The notes: generated from the letters alone by a model not told the origin. Positions 50,617 through 63,300 are shown, counted from the first letter of the stretch. The stretch: DNA of 64,000 nucleotides from Rotaria sp. Silwood1 (GCA_905250075.1 CAJNOP010000189.1:143526-207525), one strand, 5' to 3'. Made by a program: numbers and translations.

Positions 50617-51015
50617 TTTTATATATATATTTTAGTTAGCTTTTCAGTTTCTTGAAAAACTCTGTTTATAATTCAAATTTGTTATTCTTATCTTTCCATG
50701 TGATGAGAGATGTACGAGGAATCCATCAGTTCTGAACTCTTCAAAACATCAAAACTTAAACAATGATGAAAATATGCACGTTAATCAACCACAGCTAAGA
50801 AGAAGTCAAGCATGTGCGAAACTTAAAGTAATAGATCGAGCCTAGCGTTTCAAACGAAACTTATACTATCAAACTTTGCTTAGTCAGACAACTTAAATCT
50901 TACTTTCAGAAATTTAGGATATCATTATTAACGAGAGAAATGAAGAATATGCGATATAAGTTTTTCATTGTATATTACATATACGTAGATATATATCGTA
51001 TTGAGTATATCTACG

Positions 51016-51075
51016 AGAGTGTGGATGTACGTGATGTGAATGTTGATTATTTCTTCAACAACATCCACACCTCAC
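51016..51075. repeat. Telomere-like foldback upstream of the choline-sulfatase gene
   Basis: The G-rich arm is GAGTGTGGATGTACGTGATG, the spacer ends TTTCTTCAACAAC and the C-rich arm is ATCCACACCTCACC. It lies about 145 bp before the start codon. Confidence 0.72.
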
Positions 51076-51220
51076 CTATCCTATGCTATTCGATGCCATG
51101 CTTGAGTTCGATTAAAACGAAATCGAGCTTTGACCTAATGTTTAATTCTTTCTTGTCATTTCTAGCTGTGCTGAAAATCTCGAACGATCATCATCGGTAT
51201 ATTATAAATAAGTAGATATC

Positions 51221-52822
51221 ATGGCCAGTGACGCATCAAATTCAAAAATGCCAGAACAGCCGAATATTCTCTTCATCATTGCTGATCAAATGTGTGCTCC
51301 GATTCTTCCTTTGTATGATCCAAAATCACCTATAAAGATGCCACATCTCAGTCGATTAGCTAAAGAATCAGTTGTCTTTGATTCGGCTTATTGCAATAGT
51401 CCACTTTGTGCACCATCTCGATTCGTTCTAATGAGTGGTCAACTACCAAGTAAGATCGGTGCCTACGACAATGCTGCTGATTTCATTTCTAGTATTCCGA
51501 CATTCGGTCATTATCTGAGAAGACTTGGCTATCATACTTGTTTGTCTGGAAAAATGCATTTTATAGGAAATGATCAATTGCATGGTTACGAAGAACGTCT
51601 CACTAGTGATATCTATCCAGCCGATTACGGATGGACCGTTAACTGGGATGCAGCTGAAGTTAGACAAGATTGGTATCATAACATGAGTTCGGTTCTCGAT
51701 GCTGGACCTTGTGTACGCAGCAATCAGATTGATTTTGACGAAGAAGTCATGTACAAAGCTCAGCAATATCTCTACGATCATGTACGCAAACCTGTAGGAA
51801 CAAACAAACGACAACCATTCTGTCTAACTGTTAGTTTAACTCATCCACACGATCCTTATACGACACTAAAGCATTTCTGGAATATGTATCAAGATGTTGA
51901 GATTCCTTTGCCTACTGTAAACATCAAACCAGAAGAGCAAGATCCTCATTCTGTGCGTCTCATGAAGGTCATCGATATTTGGAATAATCCAATGAGTGAC
52001 GAAGCTATTCGTCGAGCTCGTCGTGCCTATTTTGGAAATTGTACATATGTCGATGCAAATGTTGGAAAACTTCTTCAGATTTTAGAGGAATGTGATTTAA
52101 CAGACAATACGATAGTTATTTTTTCAGGAGATCATGGTGATTTTCTAGGCGAACGTGGATTGTGGTACAAGATGAGTTTCTTAGAACCATCTGCACGTGT
52201 TCCACTACTAATATATGCGCCAAAATATTTTTCACCACATCGAGTGAGTGAATCGATTTCGACGATTGATCTGTTTTCTACTCTAGTTGAACTTGCTGGT
52301 GGTCAACTCGAATCCCATCTTGAAATCGACAGTCGTTCACTTCTTCCTCATCTTACCGAATCGAGCATCAAACACGATGAAGTCATTGGAGAATATATGG
52401 CTGAAGGTACTCTAGCTCCGATGATAATGATTCGTCGTGGTATCTACAAATTCATCTATTGTCCGATTGATCCTCCTCAACTCTTCAATATTTCAAATGA
52501 TCCACATGAAATGATCAATTTGGCTGAATCATCTTCGGTGGAGCATGCTCAACTCTTAGCCCAATTTCTCAAAGAAGTTCAACAACGCTGGGACTTTTCT
52601 GCTATTACTGCTCAGGTCATTCGATCTCAACGGCAAAGACGATTCACAGATGCAGCTCTTCGAATAGGTCAATGGAAATCCTGGGATCATCAACCATTCA
52701 AAGATTCGTCGAAACAATACATTCGATCAGTGGCAGCTAACTTGGATGACCTGGAATATCTAGCTAGATATCCTCGTATTGCTGAATTGCCACCCAGTGC
52801 TGCGAAAATGAACACTGATTAG
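51221..52822 (+). CDS. betC: Choline-sulfatase
   Basis: The enzyme hydrolyses choline-O-sulfate to choline and sulfate; choline is the precursor of the osmoprotectant glycine betaine. It is a single uninterrupted frame of 533 residues, close to bacterial BetC. The start motif NILFIIADQ supplies a metal-binding Asp (about 22). SPLCAPSR holds the Cys63 that is converted to formylglycine and Arg67. YDNAADF, LSGKMHFIG, QLHGYEERLTSDIYPADYGW and THPHDPY are typical of choline-sulfatases. FSGDHGDFLGERGLWYKMSF (near 302-321) gives the remaining metal and sulfate ligands. The C-terminal WDHQPF segment matches the choline-sulfatase-specific tail. No signal peptide is seen. Lack of introns and the bacterial or fungal character suggest lateral acquisition. 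Expression would need a formylglycine-generating enzyme in the host. Confidence 0.94.
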   Translation: MASDASNSKMPEQPNILFIIADQMCAPILPLYDPKSPIKMPHLSRLAKESVVFDSAYCNSPLCAPSRFVLMSGQLPSKIGAYDNAADFISSIPTFGHYLRRLGYHTCLSGKMHFIGNDQLHGYEERLTSDIYPADYGWTVNWDAAEVRQDWYHNMSSVLDAGPCVRSNQIDFDEEVMYKAQQYLYDHVRKPVGTNKRQPFCLTVSLTHPHDPYTTLKHFWNMYQDVEIPLPTVNIKPEEQDPHSVRLMKVIDIWNNPMSDEAIRRARRAYFGNCTYVDANVGKLLQILEECDLTDNTIVIFSGDHGDFLGERGLWYKMSFLEPSARVPLLIYAPKYFSPHRVSESISTIDLFSTLVELAGGQLESHLEIDSRSLLPHLTESSIKHDEVIGEYMAEGTLAPMIMIRRGIYKFIYCPIDPPQLFNISNDPHEMINLAESSSVEHAQLLAQFLKEVQQRWDFSAITAQVIRSQRQRRFTDAALRIGQWKSWDHQPFKDSSKQYIRSVAANLDDLEYLARYPRIAELPPSAAKMNTD

Positions 52823-54536
52823 GAATGTTCATGATCGAGACTTTTCTGAATGATTGAGGTTGGATTCATGCCATATCTTTTGAATTTTGGACCCGCTATT
52901 TTTTGTTTCTTATAAATTGTTTTGGTTCTCTAGTGTGACGCGCATGATGTATTATTTATGTTGGATTTAGTTAATAAATGGACAGAAGGTTTGAGATTTG
53001 CGAGTCAAATGTTAATTTCATTGACAACACAGTCCACTTAGTGTTACACGTCCGATACGAATTCATCGATCCATTGCATCTTGCTAACCATACTGCTGTT
53101 ATTTAAGCAGAGTAGTCTCCTAACTAGCATTTCATGCCCTTTTATTTCATAGAATACTTGCTGCCACCTGAAGTTATCGTACGCTAATAGAACAATAAGA
53201 AAAACATGCACATTTTTTCTATAAAAGGATTGCAGAAAATGTTGATCCTTATAGCTCTACGATAAACAGGTACTGAACAGAGTATTTTTTTTGATCAGTT
53301 GAAAAAGAGAAATACTCGCAAAATAAATTAGTAAGTCGTATATAAATTCATCAAACATATTTTACAAGACTTTTGTTCATATAACAGTTACAAATTTATT
53401 GTCTGTTTGCTTCTCTTTTTTTTACTCGTGTCATTTCATTCACGGACATGTGACAAATACAAATCATGCATTTTTTGAAAGAGTAGAAAATTTCCTATCA
53501 ATTGATAAAAAAAATATTCTTTGCAAAACGTTTCTATCGAAAAATTATCAAAGACATTTAGGAGAGACCATTTGTGGCATTTTTCTGAATCTCATGACAA
53601 GTGTGGATTTTTTTTAAAGAACACTTCTAATTTCTGTTGTGTCGTTTCGTTTAGGAACGTGTTATACAAATAAGTTACATATAATTTGAAGAAAAAATAA
53701 AAGTTCTATCGTTTAGTTAGCATTGTAGATTATCTGCTTTTCATATATCGCTTATCTCGAGAGATGTATGTGACAAGTTTGAGCGGATTTATATCAGGTC
53801 TTTCTGTGACCATATAATCGATGTTGAGACTTTCTGATGAAATGTAAGCATAGTTAGCCCTACAAAAGATCTAGTATTGGCAAAAAATCACTTGTTTCTG
53901 TGTTTATAGCTCTGTTTGTTACACAATTTTCAATTAGTTTTGAAGTATGTAATGAGAAAAATGAACTACTGCTGTACAAAATGTAGTCAAGATGTCTATG
54001 TCTATATCATTCATAAACTGATAGTGTGATTAGCGTTTTGAAAGTTTGAAAAATGTTGACTGTATTTTGAATTTTCAAAAGAATTTTTCCATTATTAATG
54101 GATTTATACTTCAGTAGTCCGAAATAATGAATGCGATGGACCGGTTCATAGCTAGATGGTCTTTATGTATAATAAAATTAGCCATCTCCCATCATCTATA
54201 CTGTGCCATTGTGAGGTTCGCATTGAAAAACTTTCTAAACTGTTGGACTTTTAACTGCTTGAAAATTGTTGCACCGCAAGTTTTAAGTTTTAAAAGACAG
54301 TTAAAATTTGTGAAAACAAAAAAATTAAGATTCTAAAAGAATTCCTTTGATCAAATATTTTGTGCAACGCAATACTGCCCATGTTGAAAAAAATAACGAC
54401 CAATTTTAATTATGACTGATTTACTTAATTATTTTATTGAGCAGTAAAGAAAAAGTTTAAAAAATGCATACATGAGTAAAATTCTAACTGGAAAATCTAT
54501 GAAGCAGTCAAATGAAAAATTGCAAATTCAATTGCT
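52823..54536. other. Intergenic stretch
   Basis: No gene is supported. An AATAAA at about 52973 may be the polyadenylation signal of the choline-sulfatase gene. The open frames at 53399-53617 and 54127-54336 are not recognised. Confidence 0.5.
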
Positions 54537-55306
54537 TCAATAAATTGCTTGTTGATCCCTAATGTGAACCCAAAGGCGTGTATCATTTTGAACATGACCA
54601 TACGAATAGTAGTGCCAACCGCCAAATTGCATCAAATGAGCGTTCGCTGTCCAACTATTTCCAGCATATGTGGTTCCATTCATTTGTGGAATGTATATTC
54701 CATCATCAAATGTGACCAAACGCCAACCAGTATTATATCAGAAAAAGCATAGACAAGTGCATTGCTCAACTCAATGAAGAATGCTTACCAGAAATACTTA
54801 GCACACAATGCATCAACAGCTGTTCGATTACTAAATTGAGAACCGGCAACTGGCAATGTGGTTGTGATATGCCCATTGTCCAACCAGCGTAGTACCAGGC
54901 AGACATGGCAGCACCATTTCCGAGTATGAGATAAGGTGATCTGGATGAATCGTCTATCTTCATACAAAGCACAGACCGTTGTTCGGTGCATAAGGTATCA
55001 CCTGTATAAGCATTGCAATCCATTCCATTCGGATCGTACCAATTTCGACAGCGGGCAAGATCAATGCTGAACGGAACCAAATGATCCCATTTAACAAATG
55101 TCAAATCTTTTTTTGCTACTATAAAATATAATTAGATGCCATTTCTTATAGGCATACAACAGATATCGAGCTCCAACCGTTTAACTTTATCGTCTCAGAT
55201 TCAGTAGTACTCTCGTCTATAATTGGCACTTTTTCATTCCATAGAGGTGTTTTCAGAAGAAGCGCAGTAATTATTATGTAAACAGTCTGTGTGTTGCTCT
55301 GAAATA
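54537..55306 (-). pseudogene. Broken bacterial-like secreted-protein gene
   Basis: The minus strand encodes pieces of a protein with CRNWYDPNGMDCNAY, SVLCMKIDD, GWTMG, AVDALCAKYF, WRLVTFDDG, GGWHYYSYGHVQND and RLWVHIRDQQA. The order and the tail (aromatic, then Trp, then I-x-DQ) recall a domain I know from secreted proteins of Deinococcus and proteobacteria, whose function is unknown. Exon-like blocks are 55306-55150, about 55121-54793 and 54728-54537. Defects are a one-base frameshift near 54860 (between AGWTMG and HITTTLPV) and no AG acceptor before the last block. A signal-peptide-like frame farther upstream (55761-55580, minus) may be its first exon, now enclosed by the mariner-like inverted repeat. 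Confidence 0.5.
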
Positions 55307-55405
55307 AAGAATGTGACAAAAGTGTCGATACGCATAATCAATTTTCACATCTTAAGTGTTATTTCAGTTAAAAATGCTCATATTTATGTAATAGAGACTG
55401 AAATA

Positions 55406-55976
55406 CTAGGGGGATCAAAAAGTTCTGAGAATTTTAAAAATGATCATGCCGGATTTGGTAACCTATCCAGAATTAAAAAACCAAACACATCATGTTGTAG
55501 AGCAAGTCGAGGCGCGTCGAATAGTATACCACAAATCCTGTTTTCATAAGATTTTGAGGGAACCGGACTGGATTTACTGGCATACGCCCATGAATTCAAA
55601 GATTCACCAATAGCTACTACCCCTGGAAAACGATGATGAATCATCGAAAAGTCGCATTTTTCTCTATCAAAGATTGGACGATCGGAGATGCTGAGCATAT
55701 GAGCTTGTAGCCCGTGAAAAGCATTACAAACTACATATAGGAAAATTATTTTTACAAACACTTTCGACTGATACCAAGGCTAACAATGGTCGTCTACCAA
55801 TAAATCCAGTCTGGTTCCCTCAAAATCTTATGAAAACAAGATTTGTTATGTACCATTCGACACGTCTCGACTTGCTCTACAACATGGCATGTTTTGTTTT
55901 TCTAATTCTGAATAGATCACTAAATCCGACTCCCTCCTTTTCAAAATTCTCAGAACTTTTTGATCCTCCCTATGTA
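55406..55976. mobile_element. Mariner-like inverted repeat, 571 bp, enclosing an exon-like segment
   Basis: Two arms of about 170 bp (55406-55576 and 55801-55976) are inverted copies. The outer ends carry GGATCAAAAAGTTCTGAG, which resembles mariner terminal repeats, and TA flanks both sides (55404-55405 and 55977-55978). The 224-bp loop between the arms reads on the minus strand as a signal-peptide-like exon (MFVKIIFLYVVCNAFHG). Confidence 0.72.
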
Positions 55977-58900
55977 TATCGCTTTTATTATTGCAAAGGT
56001 GTGTACAACACAACATTAAGTATAATAATTCGCAGTGATTATTAGTATATTACGTTTAACGATATCATCTGTATTCAGAAACACAATGATAATGGGTACT
56101 GAAGTAACTATACAGACTTGAAAAAGTGAACTTTCTTTACTTTCTCTCGCAAATTGTAAGCAAGGAGACCAGAAAATTCTCAAAATCACAGACAATGAAA
56201 AACTTTTTTTGGCATGTTACTGCTTGCACTTAGTCAAATAGTCAAATCAATATGCAGAGAGTCTTCATAATCAGGGTGTAGGTCTGAGTGTGGGCGTGGG
56301 GTGTGGGCGTGGGGTGTGAACATAGCATAAATTCACACCCACACCCTCCAATATGTGATATTATTGAAAAATGAAACTGATACATAAAAAAATTTATGCA
56401 AAAAAAATCATCTGTATATTTTATTTGTATTTATGATTTCATAAATTTTTGTGAACTATCTAGCAAAAATTAAAAATTATACGTTCGTAAAAACTTGTCT
56501 ACTATTTATTTTATAATAATAAATGTTGTCTTTATATTTAGTGTATGAATATAAAGATATGATTTATATTTATTATTTTTTTTAAACAGAAATCAAAACA
56601 AAGTAACACCATCATTAGCAGATAAAATGACTTATGGAAGTGATCAAGAAATCATTGTAAAAAATAATTTCAGATGAAGATTAGATTCAATTTGGAGCTC
56701 TGACATGTCTTATTAGTGCCAGAAATAAGACTTCGCTGTGGCACGGGGTACTTAAATTCAAAACTCACTTGTTGATATTGCAATTATGTGATGTAATTTA
56801 AACTTAAAGAACTGGTTTCAGAGAGACAAAGTATAATACGAATGTGTCTATATAGCGGGTGTACTTCCGAGCTCAGTTAATGTGACGAAAAAGAAAATTT
56901 AACTTTATCATACCTTGAAATTGCAAATATGAAAATGTTTTGTACACAATATCTATGCTACATTTAGCAGCTACTCAAGAAATTTGACATGTTCGACAAA
57001 GCCATGTGATTGCACATCGAAGTAATGTACAGGTATACATCTAGTCACATGTATTCGAGCACTTTCTTATATCTTTATACTTTATTAACATGAAAATTAA
57101 TTTAATTTAAGATCAAGATTTAACTAAAAATACAACAAATTAAATACTATACATTAATATGCAATTGAATAAATAAAATACATAAATAAAAACAATGAAA
57201 TAATCTAACTGAAATTTAAACTATAACCTTTCGTCAATGCAAGGTTGTCTGTATCATACATTTATGAATATAAAACTTTTAATTTTGTAAAGGTTTGATA
57301 AAAATAAATTTGTTTGTCGAAATGTTACAATTTAATTTTCAGGGTTATGAAATTATTGTTTTATGAATGTTATTAATTTATCATTAAGAATATTTTATTT
57401 TGATTTTTACTTAATTCTTAATTTTAAACTAAATTAATTTTCATTTTAATAACATATGAAGAAATAAGAGTAATTCACCAAAAACACAAATTAATTAAAT
57501 ATGTCCTTCATAATAGGCGGTAATGAAAGTATCATATATATTTTTGACGGAAGAAGCTCATCAGAGGATATGAAGTAGCATAGATATTCCTGTTCTCAGA
57601 TTATTATCACTCAAGCAGAGAAGAATTTTAGAAAACACAACTTTTGAAGTGTTCAGCTATGTGTAATAAAAAAATGGTCTTATAAACACCAAAAAAATCT
57701 AAACTGTAAGTGTGAATATGCACACAACTATTAAATTCCATTGTTCTTTATCATGTGTACGTATAAAACATCCCTTTCAAAAGCATTTTCACGTTCAATT
57801 TGTCGCAATTGATAGTAATGTTAGCATTCTTACAAGACCTATTTGTACATTTTTGAAAATATTATTTTCATTTCCATTTTCACTGAAAACCTCCAATGTT
57901 CTAACAACTAGGAAGGATGAACTATGAATGTGATTAGAAATGAGATTTTCTCGTTCATGTCATTTCGAAAGTTCAAGCCTTCATCGGTCTTCTAAATAAG
58001 TGAAATTTTTTCTAAATAGGTTTATAAGCAGAAAAACAAACATAATAGTTATTAGCATTTAAATGTATGATGACTCTTTATGATTGTATTTATTCACAAA
58101 ATATGTATTTTATGAATGAAAAACTCCTTCGATTATGGTTATTTATGCTAATCAATCATTTGGTAGTTCACGCACTTCTTTATTTTAACTGTAACAACTA
58201 ATATTGAACGACCACAAAAATATCGATTGTCAGTGAAATATAGTCGAAAAAAAACATGAAGTTTTTGAGAGTAACAATAATATACATAAAATCCACAATT
58301 TACTTCGTATCATGATATTTTTCCTCTAATTGATTTTTCTTTCAGATCCACGCCAATAAACCTTTCATCATGTCTATAAAATAATCCAGATCATTTATTC
58401 AGTTTTCTCTTACATGTACGTTCGTGATTATCAATTGTGGAAATGAGAAAGAAGACAAAGAATCTCAAAGATGACATACTGGCGCCTGAATTTAAAGTTC
58501 TTTGCTTTTCCTTCTTTTGTCTGAATCTGATGATTTTTTTCTTCACTTGAGTTCGATTCTTCCATAGTTCGAATCCAAAGTCTATAATAAACATTAAACT
58601 TGATATTCTTTTTCTGTGTCTTTTTTGTATGCTTTAAAATAACTCGTTTTCAACTTTCATGTATTGCGGTAATCGTTTCACTTCATTTTTTTTTTGCTAT
58701 AATGATGCTTTTGTATTGTCTGCTTTACATATGACTTATGTGACTTCTTCTGAAGTATTTTATACGTTTATACCATGAGATACATAGTTCGGTACACACG
58801 TAGTTAAATGAATCGTCAGAAATTTACTAACGAAATGTTTAGAAAAATAGTTAGATAGTAAATTTGTGAGATAGATAGATAGTTAATGTTCATTGTAAAG

Positions 58901-59432
58901 TGAAGTTTTAGGAGATATTTTTTGAATAATAATAGAACAAGAACTTGATTTCAGGTTTGCAACATTGTTTACAATCAAATGTTGATTGATAAAAGAAGAC
59001 TGTTCATATGTCCAAAAAGAAAATCAAGAAAAATCGTTGTTAGCTATCTAAAAAGAAGGGTGACGTGCGGGTATAATTCATCTTCTTACTCAACCTAAAC
59101 CCAATATAAAGAGAAGCTCAAAGTACTTTAATGATTGGGGAGCGAATTCTAGTATATTCGAAAGTAGAAAATCTGACCTACTCGGCTATATGCATGAAAC
59201 TCGAAAATCTTTAATTTGGACAAAAATTGAAATTTTTGACGAAGAAAATGAAGGGACTCAAAGATAAGTTCAGTTTCTTCCCAGTCTGTAATATGAACGA
59301 GTTAGAAACTTTCGGAAAAGAAAAATTCAAGATCGCACATAAAACTAATTATTTATAGATGTTACGAGTTCACCCATGAATCTTTAGTCTCAAAGTAACC
59401 GACTATCTATATATTTTTACTTCATTGATTAA
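55977..59432. other. Intergenic stretch with one foldback
   Basis: Mostly very AT-rich with no gene supported; open frames at 57712-57927 and 58391-58594 are not recognised. A clear telomere-like foldback lies at 56274-56347 and a short GATA run (AGATAGATAGATAG) at 58870. Confidence 0.5.
56274..56347. repeat. Telomere-like foldback
   Basis: The G-rich arm GTGTGGGCGTGGGGTGTGGG continues CGTGGGGTGTG and satisfies a four-run G-quadruplex pattern. The spacer contains GAACATAG, as in the copy at 8312. The C-rich arm is TTCACACCCACACCCT. Confidence 0.85.
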
Positions 59433-60302
59433 TCAATCATTTATTTTAAAATAGAAAAAAAAAAGAATACATAGAAGCAAAGTAAGAAGCTTAATTTTGA
59501 TACGTATTGAAGCATTGGCCGGAGTACTACTGGTCGAACTAGTCGAAATAATCGTGGTATTGTTTAGAATAGCATTTTTGACGTACAAACAGGCCATGGT
59601 GGCGCTGATTTCACCTGATTGAATGGGTCTTCCGAGAAAAAATGTAAATACTGTATGATTAAATTCAGTTTGGCCGTTTGGCAATGGAGAACTCTGATAA
59701 TAGACCCATGTCTTCGAGAGATCTGTTGCAGTGTCAGAACCCATCATGAATTCGTCATTACGAGAGAACACTTGACCAATAAAGGTGCTTCCAATTCTTA
59801 GCGATTGAGGGCATGCAGATGGAAGGTTACCTGTGAAAGAAAAGTCGCCGCCACACATTGATGCATTGACATCTGAGCTCATCGAGTTGATGATATTGTT
59901 CAGAATACCTTCAGAACATTGACTTCCCCACAAGCCATCGCAGCTTCCATGTCCATTGTCACCATTCGAAAGGAGATTATCACCAAAACTGAAAGAAATC
60001 CCAAACGCAATACATTGGCCTGTTGAATTCACAGTTGTTGAACCACGAAGAGCTAATATTGTTGTTCTCATCGAAGAGTCATTGTTTGTTGGTATGTCGT
60101 ACATGGATAAATACAAATTAATTGGAGCGATAGAAGAAACCAAAGAATAGATTGAAATATTCCGAGATACTGTTAAGTTGGGCAGCTGATCGTTTACGGG
60201 AGGCTCACCATCAACGACAATAATAGAATCGTTGTTCGAATCAGTAGCGACTAGGCAAATAACGAGGGCTAACAGCCAGAGATGAATCATGTTTCGACTC
60301 AT
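59433..60302 (-). CDS. Secreted, probably GPI-anchored glycoprotein of unknown function
   Basis: An intronless frame of 289 residues. It starts with a signal peptide (MSRNMIHLWLLALVICLVATDS) and ends with a hydrophobic stretch (LLTLLLCILFFFYF) after a short Ser/Thr-rich stalk, the usual layout of a GPI-anchored surface protein. The body carries several N-glycosylation motifs (NLT, NIS, NHT, NNT) and six or more cysteines in pairs (GSCDGLWGSQCSEG, NASMCGG, SACPQS, MACLYV). The GHGSCDGLWGSQC segment recalls secreted proteins of filamentous fungi, so a fungal origin is possible, but I do not recognise a named domain. A second ATG four codons on (60290) is an alternative start. The hydrophobic end could instead be a plain membrane anchor. 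Confidence 0.75.
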   Translation of the reverse strand: MSRNMIHLWLLALVICLVATDSNNDSIIVVDGEPPVNDQLPNLTVSRNISIYSLVSSIAPINLYLSMYDIPTNNDSSMRTTILALRGSTTVNSTGQCIAFGISFSFGDNLLSNGDNGHGSCDGLWGSQCSEGILNNIINSMSSDVNASMCGGDFSFTGNLPSACPQSLRIGSTFIGQVFSRNDEFMMGSDTATDLSKTWVYYQSSPLPNGQTEFNHTVFTFFLGRPIQSGEISATMACLYVKNAILNNTTIISTSSTSSTPANASIRIKIKLLTLLLCILFFFYFKIND

Positions 60303-63300
60303 GAGTGATTTCTAAGATTTTGCTTTTTCTGTGAAGTAAAAATATCCTAATTGAAGAGGCAGAAAATTAGGCAAATACTATTCAAGATTTAAAAAAAAAA
60401 GATTGTATCTACAATCTCTTCAAAAATCAAGATTTTGTGTTGTGTCAAATTTTAGACTTAACCGTGAATAAAATCGTGATAAGAATAAACAGAGTAACCC
60501 TCTCAGACTCTCTTCGAGATTTTACTTTCGGATCCAATAAGAATTAATGTATAATCAAGTTCTGTATTTTGACGAAAATGGATATGTACATCATCTCACA
60601 TCTATTTTTGCTAAGTCTTAATCGTTTCACTCTTGAACAACAAAGTATTACTTGTAACATTCTGAAAAGACACACTAAAGGTGGCTCATTGCTGAAGAAT
60701 ATATCAATTAAGACTTTCTTCTATATTGTTGGTACTCGATAACTGTCAACAAAGTTTCTGCTTACATTATGAAACACACATATTCATGTATAGTTGAAAG
60801 TTTTTTTATTCAAAAATTTTTTCTTAGTCACCGACGAGATCTGAGAGTAAGAGAAACAACGAACCTACTCGTTTACTTCAAAGCAAAGTAATGTTTGAAA
60901 AGTTATGCGTAGTGCCTATTATTATATATGTGCTTTTATCGCTCTATTACCTCTCTTTTTTTCGCTCTCTTACATACTCGATGTTTGCCGACGATGGTTA
61001 GAAACAAGATGAATATAGAACACATACTAATGTATGTATTTTTTTATTTTGCATCTGTTGATCCTTTCAAGGACAGAAAAACAAAGAGAACCTGTGTTAG
61101 TGATCGATTTGCACTTGTCACATTGAAGGCAATAATAATTAACGTGTACATAAAATGTTTTATCGGAGAAAGCCATTAAATTTGTTTGTTTCAGTTTTTT
61201 TCACTACGCAATTGCATGATTCCAAAAAAAAAAAATGTTCGATGCAATTTTGCAATGAGAAATATCAATTTATTAATAAGAAAAAGGAAAGATGTAGTAA
61301 ACTTCTTCCTGTATTAGAACATTTCCTTGCTCAAAAGTTCGCAAGACGTCATAGAAGAGCCGGGTGTTCTAATCTGATCAAGGAAAAAGTTTTAAATTTT
61401 CGATTTTTGAATCTCATTGTATTGCCAAATGATTTAAACTGCTGTTATGCGAATAGTAGAGATACTTCATGCATTAGAATTTTAACATTTTATTAGAACA
61501 ACAATATTACGACTTACTCTTTCTTCTCATTTTTCGTATCTCCCTTCTATTTGCAACCTTTTTCCTCATGTGTACGTATGAGAAACATTCGTGTCTCACA
61601 AGAACAAAGTCAAAAGAGTTAAACATTTTTGTAATTATCGCACATTAGAGATAGTGTTCATAGCAGAAGCATTGAATCAATCGGTGATTTCTTCTCTAAG
61701 CAATGCTTCTTGCAGTAGAATGACTCGTTGCAAATAATTTTGGAAATTTAATATCTTCGACAGAATCCAGTGTACCAAGCTAAAACTTTCAGACAATAAC
61801 AACCATTAGTACTACTAATCGTAGTAAAAGTTTCAGCTCGAACGACTTTGCTAAAAATGAGAAATTGAATTTTCATTGTAAAGCTCTCATAAGTGCCTAA
61901 TAACTTCTAATAAAAAGTACCATCTGACGTATTAAAGTTGTCTTGCTTCGGATTGGTGAGTAATTCATTAATATTATTGTTGCATTTTGAAAGTATTACT
62001 TTGCTGCTCATCGAATTACTCTCATATTTTCACATTGATTGCCTTTCGCAATGCCAGTTATTCAAGAAAAAGACTTGAAAATACAAGACAGATTGTCGCC
62101 AATTGTAATCAATCTCTTGTCTCTTTCGCTTTTCTTGTAATGATCGTTACATTTCCTGGAAAAAAAACCAGAAATTAAAAATGGTATGCATAAATTTGTT
62201 GTTTACCTTTCAAATCGATCTTCTCGGTAATCTTGTAGAAATTGCACTGAAAATTTTTTCATCATAAAGCAATAAAATGTTCAGTGTTCGTTGATATTAA
62301 TTTTGAAACGAAAAATGAAAACATAGATTTGTAAAAGATTTTTCAATGCTTGTTTTCTAATACCAAAAGCAGCTTATACGTTAACCTGTCCATTTTGAAC
62401 ATTAATCATGATCGAGCTGAATAATTCGAGATTTCTCATTTGTGTAGTCATCAATGCAAGTGTAACACTAACTGTTGGATATGGCTCTCGAAGGATTGGA
62501 ACAGATATTTTCTGTTTGATTTTTTTGCGCAATTGAGGATGTTGACACAAAAAATACGAACGAAAATAGAAAAGTAACAAAATAAACAAGAAAAAAGAGA
62601 TAAACCTCAGCTTAAACACCATATGCTGATGGAAGACCACATACATCAGGAAAAGCAATAATATAAACTACAGATTGATCAATTGTGTTGATATTTGCTG
62701 ATGCTCTTGATTCACCGATACCACATACTGATCGTTATATTTCAGTTTTATTTCAGATAAAATCAGATACAGATTTAACATGAAAACTATTTTCTGCTAT
62801 TAGTTATCCATGTAATTCTGATTCGACTGAAACAGTGCATGTTTCAAGAAAGTAAAATTCAGCTATGAAAACTTATTTCAGTTTATATTCGACTCGATTT
62901 GTAGCAGGTATTTTGCATGGTAGGATGGTGTAACGAGCCGAGAAAATAAAATACAGACTGTTGTGAAAGTATAGTTTTAATATCTTATTTTGATTAATGA
63001 AATTGATACAATGATTTCTTCAAATAGTTACTTAGCTAAAATTGTGAGTTCGTCAATTAGATCAAAGTTTTATTTCTTCAATTAATACTTATTTCGTCTA
63101 TTGATAACACAAAATAGATGGGACTTGTAATAACTTTGTTTTGAAGCGTCTTTTTTCTTACTTGATTCTTTCATTATATGAACCAATTTTAGATTAAATT
63201 ATAGAAAATGTTTAATTACTATTGTAATGAGAACGATAATACTGTTCAATTTACATTGTTTTCGTGGTTTCATTTTGCTAATATTTTGCTTCGACTATAC

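Larger units (their letters stand above)
47295..51220. other. Intergenic stretch between pdc and the choline-sulfatase gene
   Basis: No gene is supported. It holds the shared 16-base word at 47598-47613, a degenerate foldback near 49847-49898, a strong hairpin at 50530-50616 and a foldback at 51016-51075. Coding-like shreds on the plus strand near 48780-49450 cannot be assigned. Confidence 0.45.

Noticed and set aside
51443-51814. Minus-strand open frame opposite betC
   Set aside because: Shadow of the choline-sulfatase coding strand; no recognisable protein.
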